A DNA stretch of 33,344 nucleotides from Legionella sp. (GCA_002786205.1 PEQM01000001.1:1-33344), one strand, 5' to 3'; counted from the first letter of the stretch, positions 16,438-26,382 are shown. Notes: generated from the sequence alone by a model not told the origin. Translations and numbers: made by a program.

Positions 16438-18294
16438 ATGTCGGATAAGAATGGTAACAATCAGTCTTCAACATTCAAAAATATCGCCACCCAACTCGAT
16501 GAACAACGTCAAATTTATTATGCCTATGCGGCTTTAGATGCCTTAAGCTCCTCCTACAGTATGTTTAAGTATTTTTATGATGTCTGCATCGGTGGCGGTT
16601 CCGATGACATGCATGATTTTATGCTGACGCCACAAGGCATCGCCGGTATCGTCATAGAGTCTTTTTGCTTGGTTAGCTTTTCCGTTTTAGCTTGTCATTA
16701 CGATAATAAAAACAAGCTAAAACATAAAAAAATGGAGCTTTCAGGTGAAAAAAAAGAAGGACTTGACCCCTATCAAAAAAATATTCGTGATGCAGGGCCT
16801 TATGTACGTGATGTGATGAAAGGATTAAAAAATGCGTACAAGGGTTGGCGCAGCGTGGTGGCGACAGTTAATTTATTGCATGTTGCTCAGCTCAATGTGT
16901 TGATTTTGCCTTTAGGCATCAGCTTGGGCGTTTTGGGGGCAATTAATCGCTGTTTGATTCGTCAAATTCGTGATGGCCGTAAAGCGATGGGCGATTATAA
17001 TGAAATTTTGAGGAACAATATAAAAAAGCAGCCATTTTTAGGGTCAGATCAAGAAGAGCTAAAGATCATTTTTGATAAACTGGCCGGGCCTCCTCGCCAG
17101 CAAGAAGTTTCGGAGCGCTATCTAGGCATTGTTTATTCGTCTTTTGGTGGGTTTGTTGATGCACTTTATCTGTATGCCGGTGCCTTGACTTTAACTACCT
17201 TGGCGCCACATTTGTTAGTGGTTTCAACGGTCATCTGTGCGATATACACCATGGCCTGTATACTGACGCGTGTGGATGAAGAATACAAATACCAGCAAAA
17301 GTTATTGATTTCTTATCATAAATGCTGGCTAAGTATTCGTGAAAATCAAATTCAGACCTTACATCGAAGCTTGCTGAAGCTAGAGCAAGAGGCAGAGCCT
17401 ACAGCTCAAACCATCGATAACATCAAAACGAAACGGGCTCAGCTTGGTGATCTGATTGGTCAATTTGACGAGCATTTTAAGGCCTTACAGCAACATTGTA
17501 AAACAGATTACAGTAGTGCCCTGTTATTGGGCATCAAAAACAGTTTATTTGCCTATAGCGCCTTGTCCAGTATTTTGTTTTTGGTTAGTAACTTGGCTGC
17601 CTTGGGGGGAGTGGTTTTGCCTCCTTTATTGGTTGTCTCCGTGGTTTGTTCAGGACTTGCGTTCATGATGGCTTTTATTGGCATGGCCATGGCATCCCAT
17701 TATCAGTATACGCAACAAAAAAAGAATGAGCTGGGTGCATACCAAAACTTGCTTGACTTGAAAGACAATTTACTTGATTTGCAGGTTCAACTGCTGGATG
17801 AAGATGGTGTGAATGAGGCATTAGAACAGGCAGGCTCTTTAACTTCTGAGCCTGAGGTTGATTTTCAAAATGGATTTGAAGTGATTCGCTGTGTTTTCTC
17901 CGGTCTAAGCAAAGGACAAAAGTTCATTGATTTTTCTTTTAATGGATGGCAAGAGCGTGCAACCGATGGACATTATCATGATACACCAGTAATGTTTGTC
18001 TTAAGTGCACTCAGTGGTTTGTTATTTAGTCTGGTGTTGTCGTTAAGAGCGGTCGCACGAGGTTTTGGCAAGCAGCCCAAGATTGAGAGCAGGGATGTTC
18101 ATAAGGTGGATGCACGCCACAGCATCCCCTCTCATCGAAGTTTTAATTCAGCCTCTTCTCTTGATACGATCGTTCCTCAAGAAGACGCTCAATCCGCAAG
18201 CCAATCTTTGGCATCGCTTGGTTTATTCCGCACTTTCAGTGAAAGTGCTTTGTCAAATGATGAAGCCGGTATTTCTATGGATATGACGCCTTAA
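16438..18294 (+). CDS. Multi-pass membrane protein of unknown function, candidate Dot/Icm effector
   Basis: A 618-aa protein I do not recognise. It has no signal peptide but carries grouped hydrophobic segments near residues 67-87, 140-170, 245-278, 362-420 (two or three helices) and 515-540. Charged, coiled-coil-like helices lie between them, especially about 300-350 (LHRSLLKLEQEAE...). The last 75 residues are hydrophilic and Ser/Asp/Glu-rich. Hydrophobic pairs plus coiled coils plus a polar tail are common in Legionella effectors that insert into host membranes, but an ordinary inner-membrane protein is possible. The only start with a suitable promoter is ATG 16438; its ribosome site is weak. 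It converges with the DUF4254 gene, overlapping by 4 bases. Confidence 0.55.
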   Translation: MSDKNGNNQSSTFKNIATQLDEQRQIYYAYAALDALSSSYSMFKYFYDVCIGGGSDDMHDFMLTPQGIAGIVIESFCLVSFSVLACHYDNKNKLKHKKMELSGEKKEGLDPYQKNIRDAGPYVRDVMKGLKNAYKGWRSVVATVNLLHVAQLNVLILPLGISLGVLGAINRCLIRQIRDGRKAMGDYNEILRNNIKKQPFLGSDQEELKIIFDKLAGPPRQQEVSERYLGIVYSSFGGFVDALYLYAGALTLTTLAPHLLVVSTVICAIYTMACILTRVDEEYKYQQKLLISYHKCWLSIRENQIQTLHRSLLKLEQEAEPTAQTIDNIKTKRAQLGDLIGQFDEHFKALQQHCKTDYSSALLLGIKNSLFAYSALSSILFLVSNLAALGGVVLPPLLVVSVVCSGLAFMMAFIGMAMASHYQYTQQKKNELGAYQNLLDLKDNLLDLQVQLLDEDGVNEALEQAGSLTSEPEVDFQNGFEVIRCVFSGLSKGQKFIDFSFNGWQERATDGHYHDTPVMFVLSALSGLLFSLVLSLRAVARGFGKQPKIESRDVHKVDARHSIPSHRSFNSASSLDTIVPQEDAQSASQSLASLGLFRTFSESALSNDEAGISMDMTP

Positions 18295-18878
18295 TCATTG
18301 CCGCCATACAATTGGGGATTTAAGCGGGGGTCATTGTACATTTTGAACTGATGATAAACGCGAAAAGTTCTCGTTTTTGCTTGCACTTCCTTTATTAACA
18401 AATCAAGGCACAAAGCCAATTGCTCCAATTGTTGGTTAATCACCTCTAATTTATGAGTGCACTGTTGGCGATGCGCTGCATCGACATCTTCTCGTTTGGT
18501 TTGAATGGCCATGTGATAAGACTTTAAGGATAAAATGGACAGTCGGTCTATCATCATGCCTGGCGTTTCTGAATGCACAGGACATTGGTTTGCTGCCGCC
18601 GGTTGTAGCGTATGAAAAAACCATTCATCCATGGCTTCCATTCGATTGTTTCTTTGCTGATTACAATGATCTATTTCTCTTTTGGCACGATAGACGAATT
18701 CATATCCTTGGTCATCTCGTCTTGCTCTGTCCTCGGCGTTCCATAACTGATAATTAAAGTGGTGATTTTCTTTAGCTAACAAAAAAAGGCCTTCTTGCTG
18801 AGGGGCTGAGGTATGACTTTGCCAGTGTTCAAGGCATTTTTTATGTAAAGAAAGTAAAGCGGTAATATTAAAGGGCAT
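18291..18878 (-). CDS. DUF4254 family protein
   Basis: A 195-aa cytosolic helical protein of the DUF4254 family. Family motifs are visible: FNYQLWNAEDRARRDD (about 41-56), IDHCNQQRNNRMEAMDEW (about 69-86) and a strongly conserved SETPGMMIDRLSILSLK (about 103-119). The family has no proven biochemical role and is often found near glycosyltransferase or cell-envelope genes, but no such gene is adjacent here. It ends tail-to-tail with the 618-aa membrane protein gene and diverges from the 1232-aa orphan. No strong ribosome site precedes its ATG. Confidence 0.78.
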   Translation of the reverse strand: MPFNITALLSLHKKCLEHWQSHTSAPQQEGLFLLAKENHHFNYQLWNAEDRARRDDQGYEFVYRAKREIDHCNQQRNNRMEAMDEWFFHTLQPAAANQCPVHSETPGMMIDRLSILSLKSYHMAIQTKREDVDAAHRQQCTHKLEVINQQLEQLALCLDLLIKEVQAKTRTFRVYHQFKMYNDPRLNPQLYGGND

Positions 18879-19052
18879 GGCATGTTATCAATGAGACAAG
18901 AAGAGCTTTAGTGTACTGAATTACGATGCCATTTTCTATAGCCAGTAATGGTCTTACGATTTGAACGGGATGAGCGCGATTGAGCCAGCTTGTTTTTTTT
19001 GTTATGTACAGAGAAAAAAGAATAAAAGTGATTTCATTCTAAACAGTCTTTG

Positions 19053-19058
19053 TATAGT
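19053..19058 (+). promoter_or_regulatory. Possible -10 box for the 1232-aa orphan gene
   Basis: TATAGT lies 29 bases before the ATG at 19088, in the divergent spacer with the DUF4254 gene. No convincing -35 is seen, so the call is tentative. Confidence 0.3.
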
Positions 19059-19087
19059 ATTCTTTGAAAAAACAATCGCAGGTTAGT

Positions 19088-22000
19088 ATGAAGCATTGGG
19101 TCGAGCATCTACAGCAATATTTTCATCAGATGAATAAAGGCGCTTTAAGAGACTTATTACAGCAGCATCTCAATAGTCAGGCGACTTGTTTAGAAGAGGT
19201 TTTTGGTTGTCATCTTGAAAATTCATTCGTCAATTGTACGGAAAAAAAAAGACTCACTGCTTACCCAATACTAAATTTTGTTTATGCCTATGCCCCTTGG
19301 TCTGTCTGTCAGGAGTTGGATGAAGTATTGTCTGATTGGGATGTATCACAACATAGTTATCATGCGCTGCCTTATGTTAGTTCTTGTCGGCAGCGCCTAA
19401 GTATTTACGCGAAAGCCTGGGACTTAATTCAGGCCATACAACAAAATCCGTATGAGATAATTCACTTGGTGCAGCAAGCAAAGCCTTCTGCCGTCGAGGC
19501 ATTTAAAATTTTGACGAAAGGCAGCCTATGGGCTCGCTTGGCGGCTTCATTCTCTGACGCGGAGTTTATATGGTCTACAGAGGAAAAAAACCAGGCTATT
19601 GATTACTTTAAAAATCCCTTATGGGCTCAGCAATGCGTGGAAGCCTTGCGTTTGTTACAAGAAGAAGCCCGTAGTTATCGCGCTCTTTTTTTACATCAAG
19701 AAGCCTTAATTCAGCAGGGACCTCTTTTTTGTTGGCAAAGCATAACAAAGTATTATCAGGATTTTCCTTTTGGTGCAGATCTGCGTTTTTTACCGTATTT
19801 GGTTGCAGTTTCGACCAAATCACAAGAATCCTTTTTATGTTCTTTTTTATTCCAAATGCTAAACAGACAGCCCCAGAAAGAACAAATGGCGGTGCTTCAA
19901 CACTTGCCTTTATCGACCGGGTGGCGGTTTTTAGAGTACACACTAAATGATATGGTGTTTGTCGAGCAATCAGACGCTATCCAGAATTTATTTCATCTGG
20001 TCTCCAAGGCTTATTCGCCCGATGCTTTAATCCCTTTACGCAAGGCGCTATATACTTTGGATAAGCAAGTCAATGGCTTGTCTACCACCAGTACCTTGAT
20101 CTTGCCTCAGGACGTTAAAGGCATAGACATAGAAACTTATTTTTTGCAGCCGCATGGCTTGGCTTTTGGCGGGTTAAGTTTTCTAAAGCAATTAATCAGG
20201 CGTTATCGTTGTATGCTATTGACATTAACGGCTGAAGAATTCATAGCCTTGTTGTCTACAACCGAAGGGCTAATTTCTTATAGCAAGCAGTTGCCGTTTA
20301 AGATGATGATGCAAACGGATAAAAACGAATATCCATTTAAACTTTGGTGCATTGACAGAATAATACATGGTTTATTGCGCGAAGCGATTACACGCTTTAG
20401 AAAAATGGAAGATCCGCTTGCCTATCGTGCACTGGAAACCATCTACGCTTTTTATGATGCACCTCAGCAGATGTTGCGGCTGGATATTTTTTTTGGCGCT
20501 ATAAAGCACCGGTATGGTATTACTGATTATTTGAGTTTAACTGGGCTTGGGATTGAATGTACTTTATTTCAGTGGGTTAGAGAAAATCAATTGGCGGATT
20601 GTTTATCCGGTGAAGTAGCTTATGCTTTTTTGTATGATGAGGCGGGTCAATGTAAAGCATTTATTGACGAGTTCAATAAGGTGTGGCATTGGTCACCAGC
20701 AGGCATGGTGCTGGCTGCGCCAGGCTTTGCGCCACAGCATTATTTTAATCATAAAGGGGAGCCAATAGGTTGTTTGTCTTCCTCCGGGCACTTTCAATAT
20801 CATAAGAATCCTGTATGGCAATTGATCTTGATTTTATTCGATAACTTGCCAAAAAGGGGGCATTTAAATACAGAGTCTGGATTGGCACTGTTGTATTCAC
20901 AATCACTGTGGCATCATGTTTTGGGAAAAGTATATGCGCAATTGCCCGATGCGTATCATGCTGACAAGATGAGCCAACAGAGCATGGTACAGTGGAGTGT
21001 GTATTTTTTAACGCATGCGCAAGAGGCATTGCCGTATCTGTTTTTTGAACGACTGGCTTCTTTTTTGCCAAGCCATGTCTTGCCTTCTGTCTTACCTAGA
21101 ATCAAAAATAAAGAAAACAGCTTGTCTTGTTTCCAATGTATAATGACTCATCCGCCGTTGCGCCAGGTTTTTTTTGAAGCCGAACTTTCCTCAAGTCAGT
21201 TGTTTTTTTTACAGCACCGAGGTGTTACTGCCTTAACGAATTATCTGGCGTGTTATGATACGGACGTAGACTATCAGGCCGGGTTGGATTGTCTTGCAAA
21301 AAAGACAAAAAAATGGATGCGCCATGATTGGTTGGCAAAGTCTTTCAGTTTACTGGAAGAAAGAGAGGCTCAGGGTCATTTGTCTTCCACACGCTGGAGT
21401 GCCATTAAAAATTATTGGGTGAGTACAGAAGAATCTGCTGCACTAATGCTACAGGATTTTTGTGCTGACAACAGGTTAAAGCCCATACAAGAAGCCAAAA
21501 CCAAGGCCATCAAACACTTATTAAGTCATTTTAATAAAGCATCCATCGTTTTGTTATTAGCAGCAGTGACAAAAAAAGCCTGCTGGCGTAACTCCTGGCA
21601 ATATCGATTGTTTTTATATTTAGTGGATGAACACCAGTCTCAATGGTTTGATCCTTTGCTTGTACAGAAAGATCCATGGACCAGGAATGAGCTAAAATTA
21701 TGGGCTTTTTTTATCCAAAGACACCTGAGCGAGGCTAGTTATTGGGATAAGGGACAGCAAGCAGGATCTAGATTATTGAGTGCCTTATTATTTTATTGCG
21801 CCCAGTCTGGTTTAACCTCTTTCTTTTTTAACGAAGACGCATCATTAGGTGTGATTAGCAAATATTGCGCCAGCACGGCCTTTCTTAACAAAATACAGAC
21901 TCATCTAAAGCTTGCAATGACTAAGGAGTGGGATGTTATCTATGCCAGTGCTTCAGCACGAGGAGGCAATACGCCTTTATTGTGTCTTTATTTACTGTAC

Positions 22001-22786
22001 TATACCGGCGATAAAACAAGAGTGGTTCAATTGCTAGACTTGTATATGGCAACCTATGCTAAAAAAATTTGCTATACTCGTCCTTTAGCGCAATGGTTAA
22101 TGCTGTTTCCTCAATCGGATATCGCTGCAGTTATTTTTGATGGTTTTCAACAGCTGATTATAGATGACCCGTCTTTGCTGGATGGTTTTTTATTGCATGC
22201 TATGGCTCATTTCAGATACAAAAGAACTACTGTAGCGCATACCCTGATCGCACCGCAGCAAGACGAAATGGCATTAGCCCTATTACGATACTGGGGGCAT
22301 GCGAAACAGTATCAGTTAGTTTACCGAGCAGCTGAATTACTAAAGTTTGTTGTTGAGGGTGACCTCATGCAAAGAAAGCTTAGTCAAATCATAGTGGAAG
22401 CCAAAACAGAATTACAGTTACAGCATTATCCGAAAAAAGCATCCTTATTTCATGCCATAATGACATGGTGTACTCGCCATTGGCATTATGGTTTGCTGTG
22501 GCGAAATAATCTGTCGCAGTGGGTAGTATTATACGATGAAAACGCAAGCGACAGGATAGCTCAATGGGCGCCATCAAGGGTGAAAGGTCTTAGCTTGTCT
22601 TCCCTTATAAACGACAGGCCTGTTGTTACAGGTTGGCTGTCTTTGCTTGATCAAGTGATTCGGAGTACCGCGAAGCAAGGCAGGCATTTTAACACCTCGA
22701 CAACGGTATTTTTTAATCCAATCGCCACCTTGTCCCACGATGATGTTTTGGATGTGGCTGGTCAGCCAGACTCTCCCCATGTATAA
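19088..22786 (+). CDS. Large orphan protein of unknown function, possible effector
   Basis: A 1232-aa protein I do not recognise. It has no signal peptide, no clear membrane helix, no P-loop and no familiar catalytic motif. It is rich in leucine, glutamine, tryptophan and aromatic residues and looks helical throughout, as large solenoid or scaffold proteins do. The first in-frame start is a TTG at 19064; I prefer ATG 19088 with AGG five bases before it. It has its own spacer upstream and a terminator downstream, so it is probably monocistronic. From memory, L. pneumophila has an effector gene (lem1, lpg0090) a few genes before the nucleotidase lpg0095; whether this gene corresponds to it I cannot tell. 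Confidence 0.5.
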   Translation: MKHWVEHLQQYFHQMNKGALRDLLQQHLNSQATCLEEVFGCHLENSFVNCTEKKRLTAYPILNFVYAYAPWSVCQELDEVLSDWDVSQHSYHALPYVSSCRQRLSIYAKAWDLIQAIQQNPYEIIHLVQQAKPSAVEAFKILTKGSLWARLAASFSDAEFIWSTEEKNQAIDYFKNPLWAQQCVEALRLLQEEARSYRALFLHQEALIQQGPLFCWQSITKYYQDFPFGADLRFLPYLVAVSTKSQESFLCSFLFQMLNRQPQKEQMAVLQHLPLSTGWRFLEYTLNDMVFVEQSDAIQNLFHLVSKAYSPDALIPLRKALYTLDKQVNGLSTTSTLILPQDVKGIDIETYFLQPHGLAFGGLSFLKQLIRRYRCMLLTLTAEEFIALLSTTEGLISYSKQLPFKMMMQTDKNEYPFKLWCIDRIIHGLLREAITRFRKMEDPLAYRALETIYAFYDAPQQMLRLDIFFGAIKHRYGITDYLSLTGLGIECTLFQWVRENQLADCLSGEVAYAFLYDEAGQCKAFIDEFNKVWHWSPAGMVLAAPGFAPQHYFNHKGEPIGCLSSSGHFQYHKNPVWQLILILFDNLPKRGHLNTESGLALLYSQSLWHHVLGKVYAQLPDAYHADKMSQQSMVQWSVYFLTHAQEALPYLFFERLASFLPSHVLPSVLPRIKNKENSLSCFQCIMTHPPLRQVFFEAELSSSQLFFLQHRGVTALTNYLACYDTDVDYQAGLDCLAKKTKKWMRHDWLAKSFSLLEEREAQGHLSSTRWSAIKNYWVSTEESAALMLQDFCADNRLKPIQEAKTKAIKHLLSHFNKASIVLLLAAVTKKACWRNSWQYRLFLYLVDEHQSQWFDPLLVQKDPWTRNELKLWAFFIQRHLSEASYWDKGQQAGSRLLSALLFYCAQSGLTSFFFNEDASLGVISKYCASTAFLNKIQTHLKLAMTKEWDVIYASASARGGNTPLLCLYLLYYTGDKTRVVQLLDLYMATYAKKICYTRPLAQWLMLFPQSDIAAVIFDGFQQLIIDDPSLLDGFLLHAMAHFRYKRTTVAHTLIAPQQDEMALALLRYWGHAKQYQLVYRAAELLKFVVEGDLMQRKLSQIIVEAKTELQLQHYPKKASLFHAIMTWCTRHWHYGLLWRNNLSQWVVLYDENASDRIAQWAPSRVKGLSLSSLINDRPVVTGWLSLLDQVIRSTAKQGRHFNTSTTVFFNPIATLSHDDVLDVAGQPDSPHV

Positions 22787-22852
22787 TCTTCCTCTAAAAG
22801 AGAGAAAGCCATTCTTGTTTCTATCTGTCTTGATTCCAACCTGATTTTTAAT

Positions 22853-22897
22853 AGACCTCTTTCACAACGCGCCGAAGAGGTCTGGTTGCATTTTTCC
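22853..22897 (+). terminator. Probable intrinsic terminator after the 1232-aa gene
   Basis: AGACCTCTT (22853-22861) pairs perfectly with AAGAGGTCT (22875-22883). The 13-base loop is larger than usual. A short GGTTGCA precedes the TTTTT run, so efficiency is uncertain. Confidence 0.5.
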
Positions 22898-22953
22898 TTT
22901 AATTCTATTGAGTTATTATGTAGGATTTAGAAATAGCTTGACGTGGAGCAGAC

Positions 22954-23412
22954 ATGCGATTTTTATTTTTAATCAGTATTTTTTTGTATTCGATGAATGG
23001 CGTTGCTGTTTCATTGCCCCAGGGTTGTCATGCAGTGGCAATAAAGGGCGATGCACTAATAGTAGAAGCAGTGCACGCGCAATTAGTATATATTTATAAT
23101 CATTCCGATGCCGATTTGTGGTTGACTCATCCGGATAAAGAGCCTGGCCTTAGTGCGGGCTGGACTAGTCGTTTGCAGGCCGGGCATTGGTCGGCACTGA
23201 AAGTAGCGAAAGGCCCTTTTGCCTTGACTTGCATAGAGTCAAGACCAGGGCATGAACAGGAAGTGCCTTGTGAAGGATTGATTATGGCCTGTCAGTGGCA
23301 GACAGTAAAAATGTCTCCAACAAAAGGTACTTTTTGGGCGGCAGAAGATTTGTTGCTTGATGAATTGAATGCTGCTGTAGTTCAACGCGGGTTTGTTTTT
23401 GGCAAAAAATAA
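22954..23412 (+). CDS. Small secreted protein, EnhB-like
   Basis: A 152-aa protein with a clear signal peptide (MRFLFLISIFLYSMNGVAVS, cleavage near residue 19-22). The mature part is beta-rich with cysteines in GCHAV, LTCIESRPGHEQEVPCEG and MACQW, which could form disulphides in the periplasm. The spacing NHSDADLWLTHP ... GWTSRLQAGHWSAL ... CIES.PG.EQ.VPC resembles, from memory, the Legionella enhanced-entry protein EnhB family. The function of that family is not established. A ribosome site GGAG stands 5 bases before the ATG. The gene precedes rnr on the same strand by 49 bases. Confidence 0.6.
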   Translation: MRFLFLISIFLYSMNGVAVSLPQGCHAVAIKGDALIVEAVHAQLVYIYNHSDADLWLTHPDKEPGLSAGWTSRLQAGHWSALKVAKGPFALTCIESRPGHEQEVPCEGLIMACQWQTVKMSPTKGTFWAAEDLLLDELNAAVVQRGFVFGKK

Positions 23413-23461
23413 AGCCAAAACAAACAAAATTCCTAGGGAATAACACAACACAGGGTGACCG

Positions 23462-25639
23462 GTGAGTAAAAAAATAAAAGACCCATATCATAAAAGAGAA
23501 CAAGAAAAATACGAAGATCCTGTTCCGAGTCGTGAATTTATTATGGAGACCCTGAATGAATATGGCAGGCCTATGTCTCGACACCAATTATTTGATTCTT
23601 TGGAAATCAAAAAGGAAAGTCAGAAAGAATCCTTAGGCTTTCGTCTGAAGGCCATGTTGCGCGATGGGCAATTAATGCAAGACAGGCGGGGTCGATTCTG
23701 TTTGGTACAAAAAATTAATTTATGTCGAGGCATGGTACAAGGACATCCTGACGGGTATGGTTTTTTTATTCCTGATGATGGGGGCGATGACATGATGTTG
23801 TCCGCCAAGGAAATGCGCACCGTAATGCACGGTGATAAAGTATTGGCTTATCAGGCTGGCGTTGATCGTCGAGGCAGGCCAGAAGGAAAAATACATGAGG
23901 TGTTAGAGCATGCCAATGCCAGTGTAGTAGGTCGTTTTTTCACAGAGCAAGGCATGGGTTTTGTCATGCCTGATAACAAACGTCTGACGCAAGACATCTC
24001 TATTCCGACGGAATGGTTTAATGGAGCCAAACACGGCCAGATAGTACTGGTTGAGTTGGTTACTTTTCCGAATAAACGCACGCAGGCGATTGGTAAAATC
24101 ATTCATATTCTGGGTGAGCATATGGCTCCAGGAATGGAAATACAAGTGGCTATCCATGCCCACGGTATTCCTTTCGAATGGCCTGATGACGTGTTAACCG
24201 AAGTGAATAAAATACCGCAACAGGTCACCGACGACCAGCTAAAAAATCGCACGGACTTACGTCATCTGCCTTTTGTTACTATTGATGGGGAAGATGCACG
24301 TGACTTTGATGATGCTGTATATTGTTATGCGAAACCCAAAGGCGGGTTTCAATTGTATGTCGCAATTGCTGATGTCTCTCATTATGTAGCACCTGGATCC
24401 GCATTGGATAAAGAAGCTGCACGCCGAGGTAATTCGGTCTATTTCCCTGGCAAAGTAGTCCCTATGTTGCCCGAGGCTTTATCGAATGGCGTTTGTTCTT
24501 TAAATCCCCACGTTGACCGCCTGTGTATGGTGGCAGAAATGGCATTAACGAAGGAAGGAAAAGTCACGCGATCGCGCTTTTACCGGGCGGTGATTCATTC
24601 ACATGCACGATTGACTTATACCACAGCACATGCCTGGTTTGAAGAAGGTAAAACAGATGATGCCCATCAGGAATTATGGCCTGCTTTGACCGCCTTGTAT
24701 GCTTTGTATCAACAGTTGCTAATCACGCGAAAAGCGCGAGGAGCGATGGATTTTGATACCACAGAGACTTACATTGAATTTGATGCACATAAAAAAATAC
24801 AACAAATTAAGCCGGTGATACGCAATGAAGCACATCGATTGATTGAAGAGTGCATGCTAGCGGCCAATGTGGCAACAGCTCGTTTTTTGGAAAAAGCAGA
24901 AATACCTACTCTATATAGAGTGCATGCTGCACCAGAGGAAGATAAAATAACGGCTTTACGTCAATTTTTAGGCGAGTTGGGTTTACAGTTGGGGGGCGGA
25001 AAAAAGCCTGGGCCAAAAGATTTTCAACGAACCATGAGCAGCATAGGTGATAGGCCTGATAAATTTTTGATTGAAACAGTGATGCTGCGTTCTTTAAAAC
25101 AGGCACAGTATGTTGAGGTCAATGATGGGCATTTTGGTTTGGCTTATTCTGCTTATACTCACTTCACCTCACCTATTCGTCGTTATCCGGATTTATTAAT
25201 TCATAGAGCAATAGGCCATTTACTCGACAATAATCCAGCGCATGAGTTTTACTACTCTCATGAAGAGATGAATCGCTTAGGCAAGCATACTTCCATGACT
25301 GAACGTCGGGCTGATGAAGCCACCCGTGAAGTGGTGTCCTGGTTAAAATGTGAATACATGCAAGACAAGTTAGGCCAGGTCTTTACCGGATACATTTCAG
25401 CAGTGACCAGCTTTGGTTTGTTTGTGGTGCTGGATGACGTTTTTGTGGAAGGTCTGGTGCATGTCACGTCACTTAAAAGCGATTATTACCAATTTGACGG
25501 AATAAAGCATCGGATGACAGGGACGCGTAGTGGTAGCGTGTATCATTTAGGGGATAAGATGACTGTATTGGTCGCGCGAGTCGATTTGGATGAAAGAAAG
25601 ATTGATTTTGAACCAGTAGAGGAAAATACGCAGTTATGA
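23462..25639 (+). CDS. rnr: Ribonuclease R
   Basis: RNase R is a 3'-5' exoribonuclease that degrades structured RNA and helps in RNA quality control and cold adaptation. The 725-aa protein has an N-terminal winged-helix region (about 20-75), two cold-shock domains (about 80-225), the RNB catalytic domain with its metal-binding DGEDARDFDDAVY (about 274-286) and RNHP-type helices, and a C-terminal S1 domain (about 640-715). It ends soon after S1 and lacks the long lysine-rich tail of E. coli RNase R (813 aa). Translation starts at GTG 23462 after an AGGG site. It overlaps rlmB by 4 bases (ATGA). Confidence 0.96.
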   Translation: MSKKIKDPYHKREQEKYEDPVPSREFIMETLNEYGRPMSRHQLFDSLEIKKESQKESLGFRLKAMLRDGQLMQDRRGRFCLVQKINLCRGMVQGHPDGYGFFIPDDGGDDMMLSAKEMRTVMHGDKVLAYQAGVDRRGRPEGKIHEVLEHANASVVGRFFTEQGMGFVMPDNKRLTQDISIPTEWFNGAKHGQIVLVELVTFPNKRTQAIGKIIHILGEHMAPGMEIQVAIHAHGIPFEWPDDVLTEVNKIPQQVTDDQLKNRTDLRHLPFVTIDGEDARDFDDAVYCYAKPKGGFQLYVAIADVSHYVAPGSALDKEAARRGNSVYFPGKVVPMLPEALSNGVCSLNPHVDRLCMVAEMALTKEGKVTRSRFYRAVIHSHARLTYTTAHAWFEEGKTDDAHQELWPALTALYALYQQLLITRKARGAMDFDTTETYIEFDAHKKIQQIKPVIRNEAHRLIEECMLAANVATARFLEKAEIPTLYRVHAAPEEDKITALRQFLGELGLQLGGGKKPGPKDFQRTMSSIGDRPDKFLIETVMLRSLKQAQYVEVNDGHFGLAYSAYTHFTSPIRRYPDLLIHRAIGHLLDNNPAHEFYYSHEEMNRLGKHTSMTERRADEATREVVSWLKCEYMQDKLGQVFTGYISAVTSFGLFVVLDDVFVEGLVHVTSLKSDYYQFDGIKHRMTGTRSGSVYHLGDKMTVLVARVDLDERKIDFEPVEENTQL

Positions 25640-26382
25640 AAGAACATCTTGTGTATGGGGTACATGCGGTAACCGCCTTATTAAAAAATCCACACCGAAC
25701 GACGTATAAGTTGCTGGTAAGCCAGGAGCGAGACGATAAAAAAATGCAAGGGATTATGGCGCATGCGGTAGACAAAGGCATTCCTGTTGAGCGTTTGAGT
25801 GCGCAAAAGATGAATCAAATGTTTCCTGACATGATTCATCAAGGTCTGGTTGCTCAAGCATCCAAATTACCTGATTATACGGAGTCTCATCTGCCAGCCT
25901 TACTGGAGGCCAGCAAACAACCCGTTTTAATCCTTATTTTAGATGGAGTGACAGACCCGCATAATTTAGGGGCTTGTTTACGCAGTGCCGATGCCACCGG
26001 GGTTGATTTTGTTTTAATACCGAAAGATAAAAATGCCACCATAACGCCAGTAGTCAGTAAAGTGGCTTGTGGTGCAGCAGAAGCTATTCCTTTGGTACGT
26101 GTTACTAATTTGGTGCGTGCTATGGAATGGTTGAAAGAGCAAGGGGTATGGATTTATGGTGCTGCAGGTGAGGCCTCTTGTAACTTATACCAAATGGATT
26201 GCTCCGGCTCTATGGCTTTGGTGATGGGGGCGGAAGGTGATGGCTTGCGGCGTTTGACTCGTGAGCATTGTGATGGCCTCTTTGCCTTGCCTATGCTTGG
26301 CTCGGTGGATAGTTTAAATGTTTCCGTAGCAACGGGAGTCTCTTTATACGAAGTGTTACGACAAAGGCAGCAGGTGATGTGA
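25636..26382 (+). CDS. rlmB: 23S rRNA (guanosine-2251-2'-O) methyltransferase
   Basis: RlmB methylates the ribose of G2251 in the 23S rRNA P-loop using SAM. At 248 aa it has the usual length, with an N-terminal substrate-binding domain (1-75) and a SPOUT knot domain. The three SPOUT motifs are clear: [32 protein letters not shown] and [20 protein letters not shown]. The order rnr-rlmB is also that of E. coli, and the start codon overlaps the rnr stop. Confidence 0.97.
   Translation: MKEHLVYGVHAVTALLKNPHRTTYKLLVSQERDDKKMQGIMAHAVDKGIPVERLSAQKMNQMFPDMIHQGLVAQASKLPDYTESHLPALLEASKQPVLILILDGVTDPHNLGACLRSADATGVDFVLIPKDKNATITPVVSKVACGAAEAIPLVRVTNLVRAMEWLKEQGVWIYGAAGEASCNLYQMDCSGSMALVMGAEGDGLRRLTREHCDGLFALPMLGSVDSLNVSVATGVSLYEVLRQRQQVM

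Noticed and set aside
16196-16537. 113-aa plus-strand open frame before the 618-aa membrane protein gene
   Set aside because: It runs across the strong promoter and into the start of the real gene in another frame, has no ribosome site and resembles no known protein.
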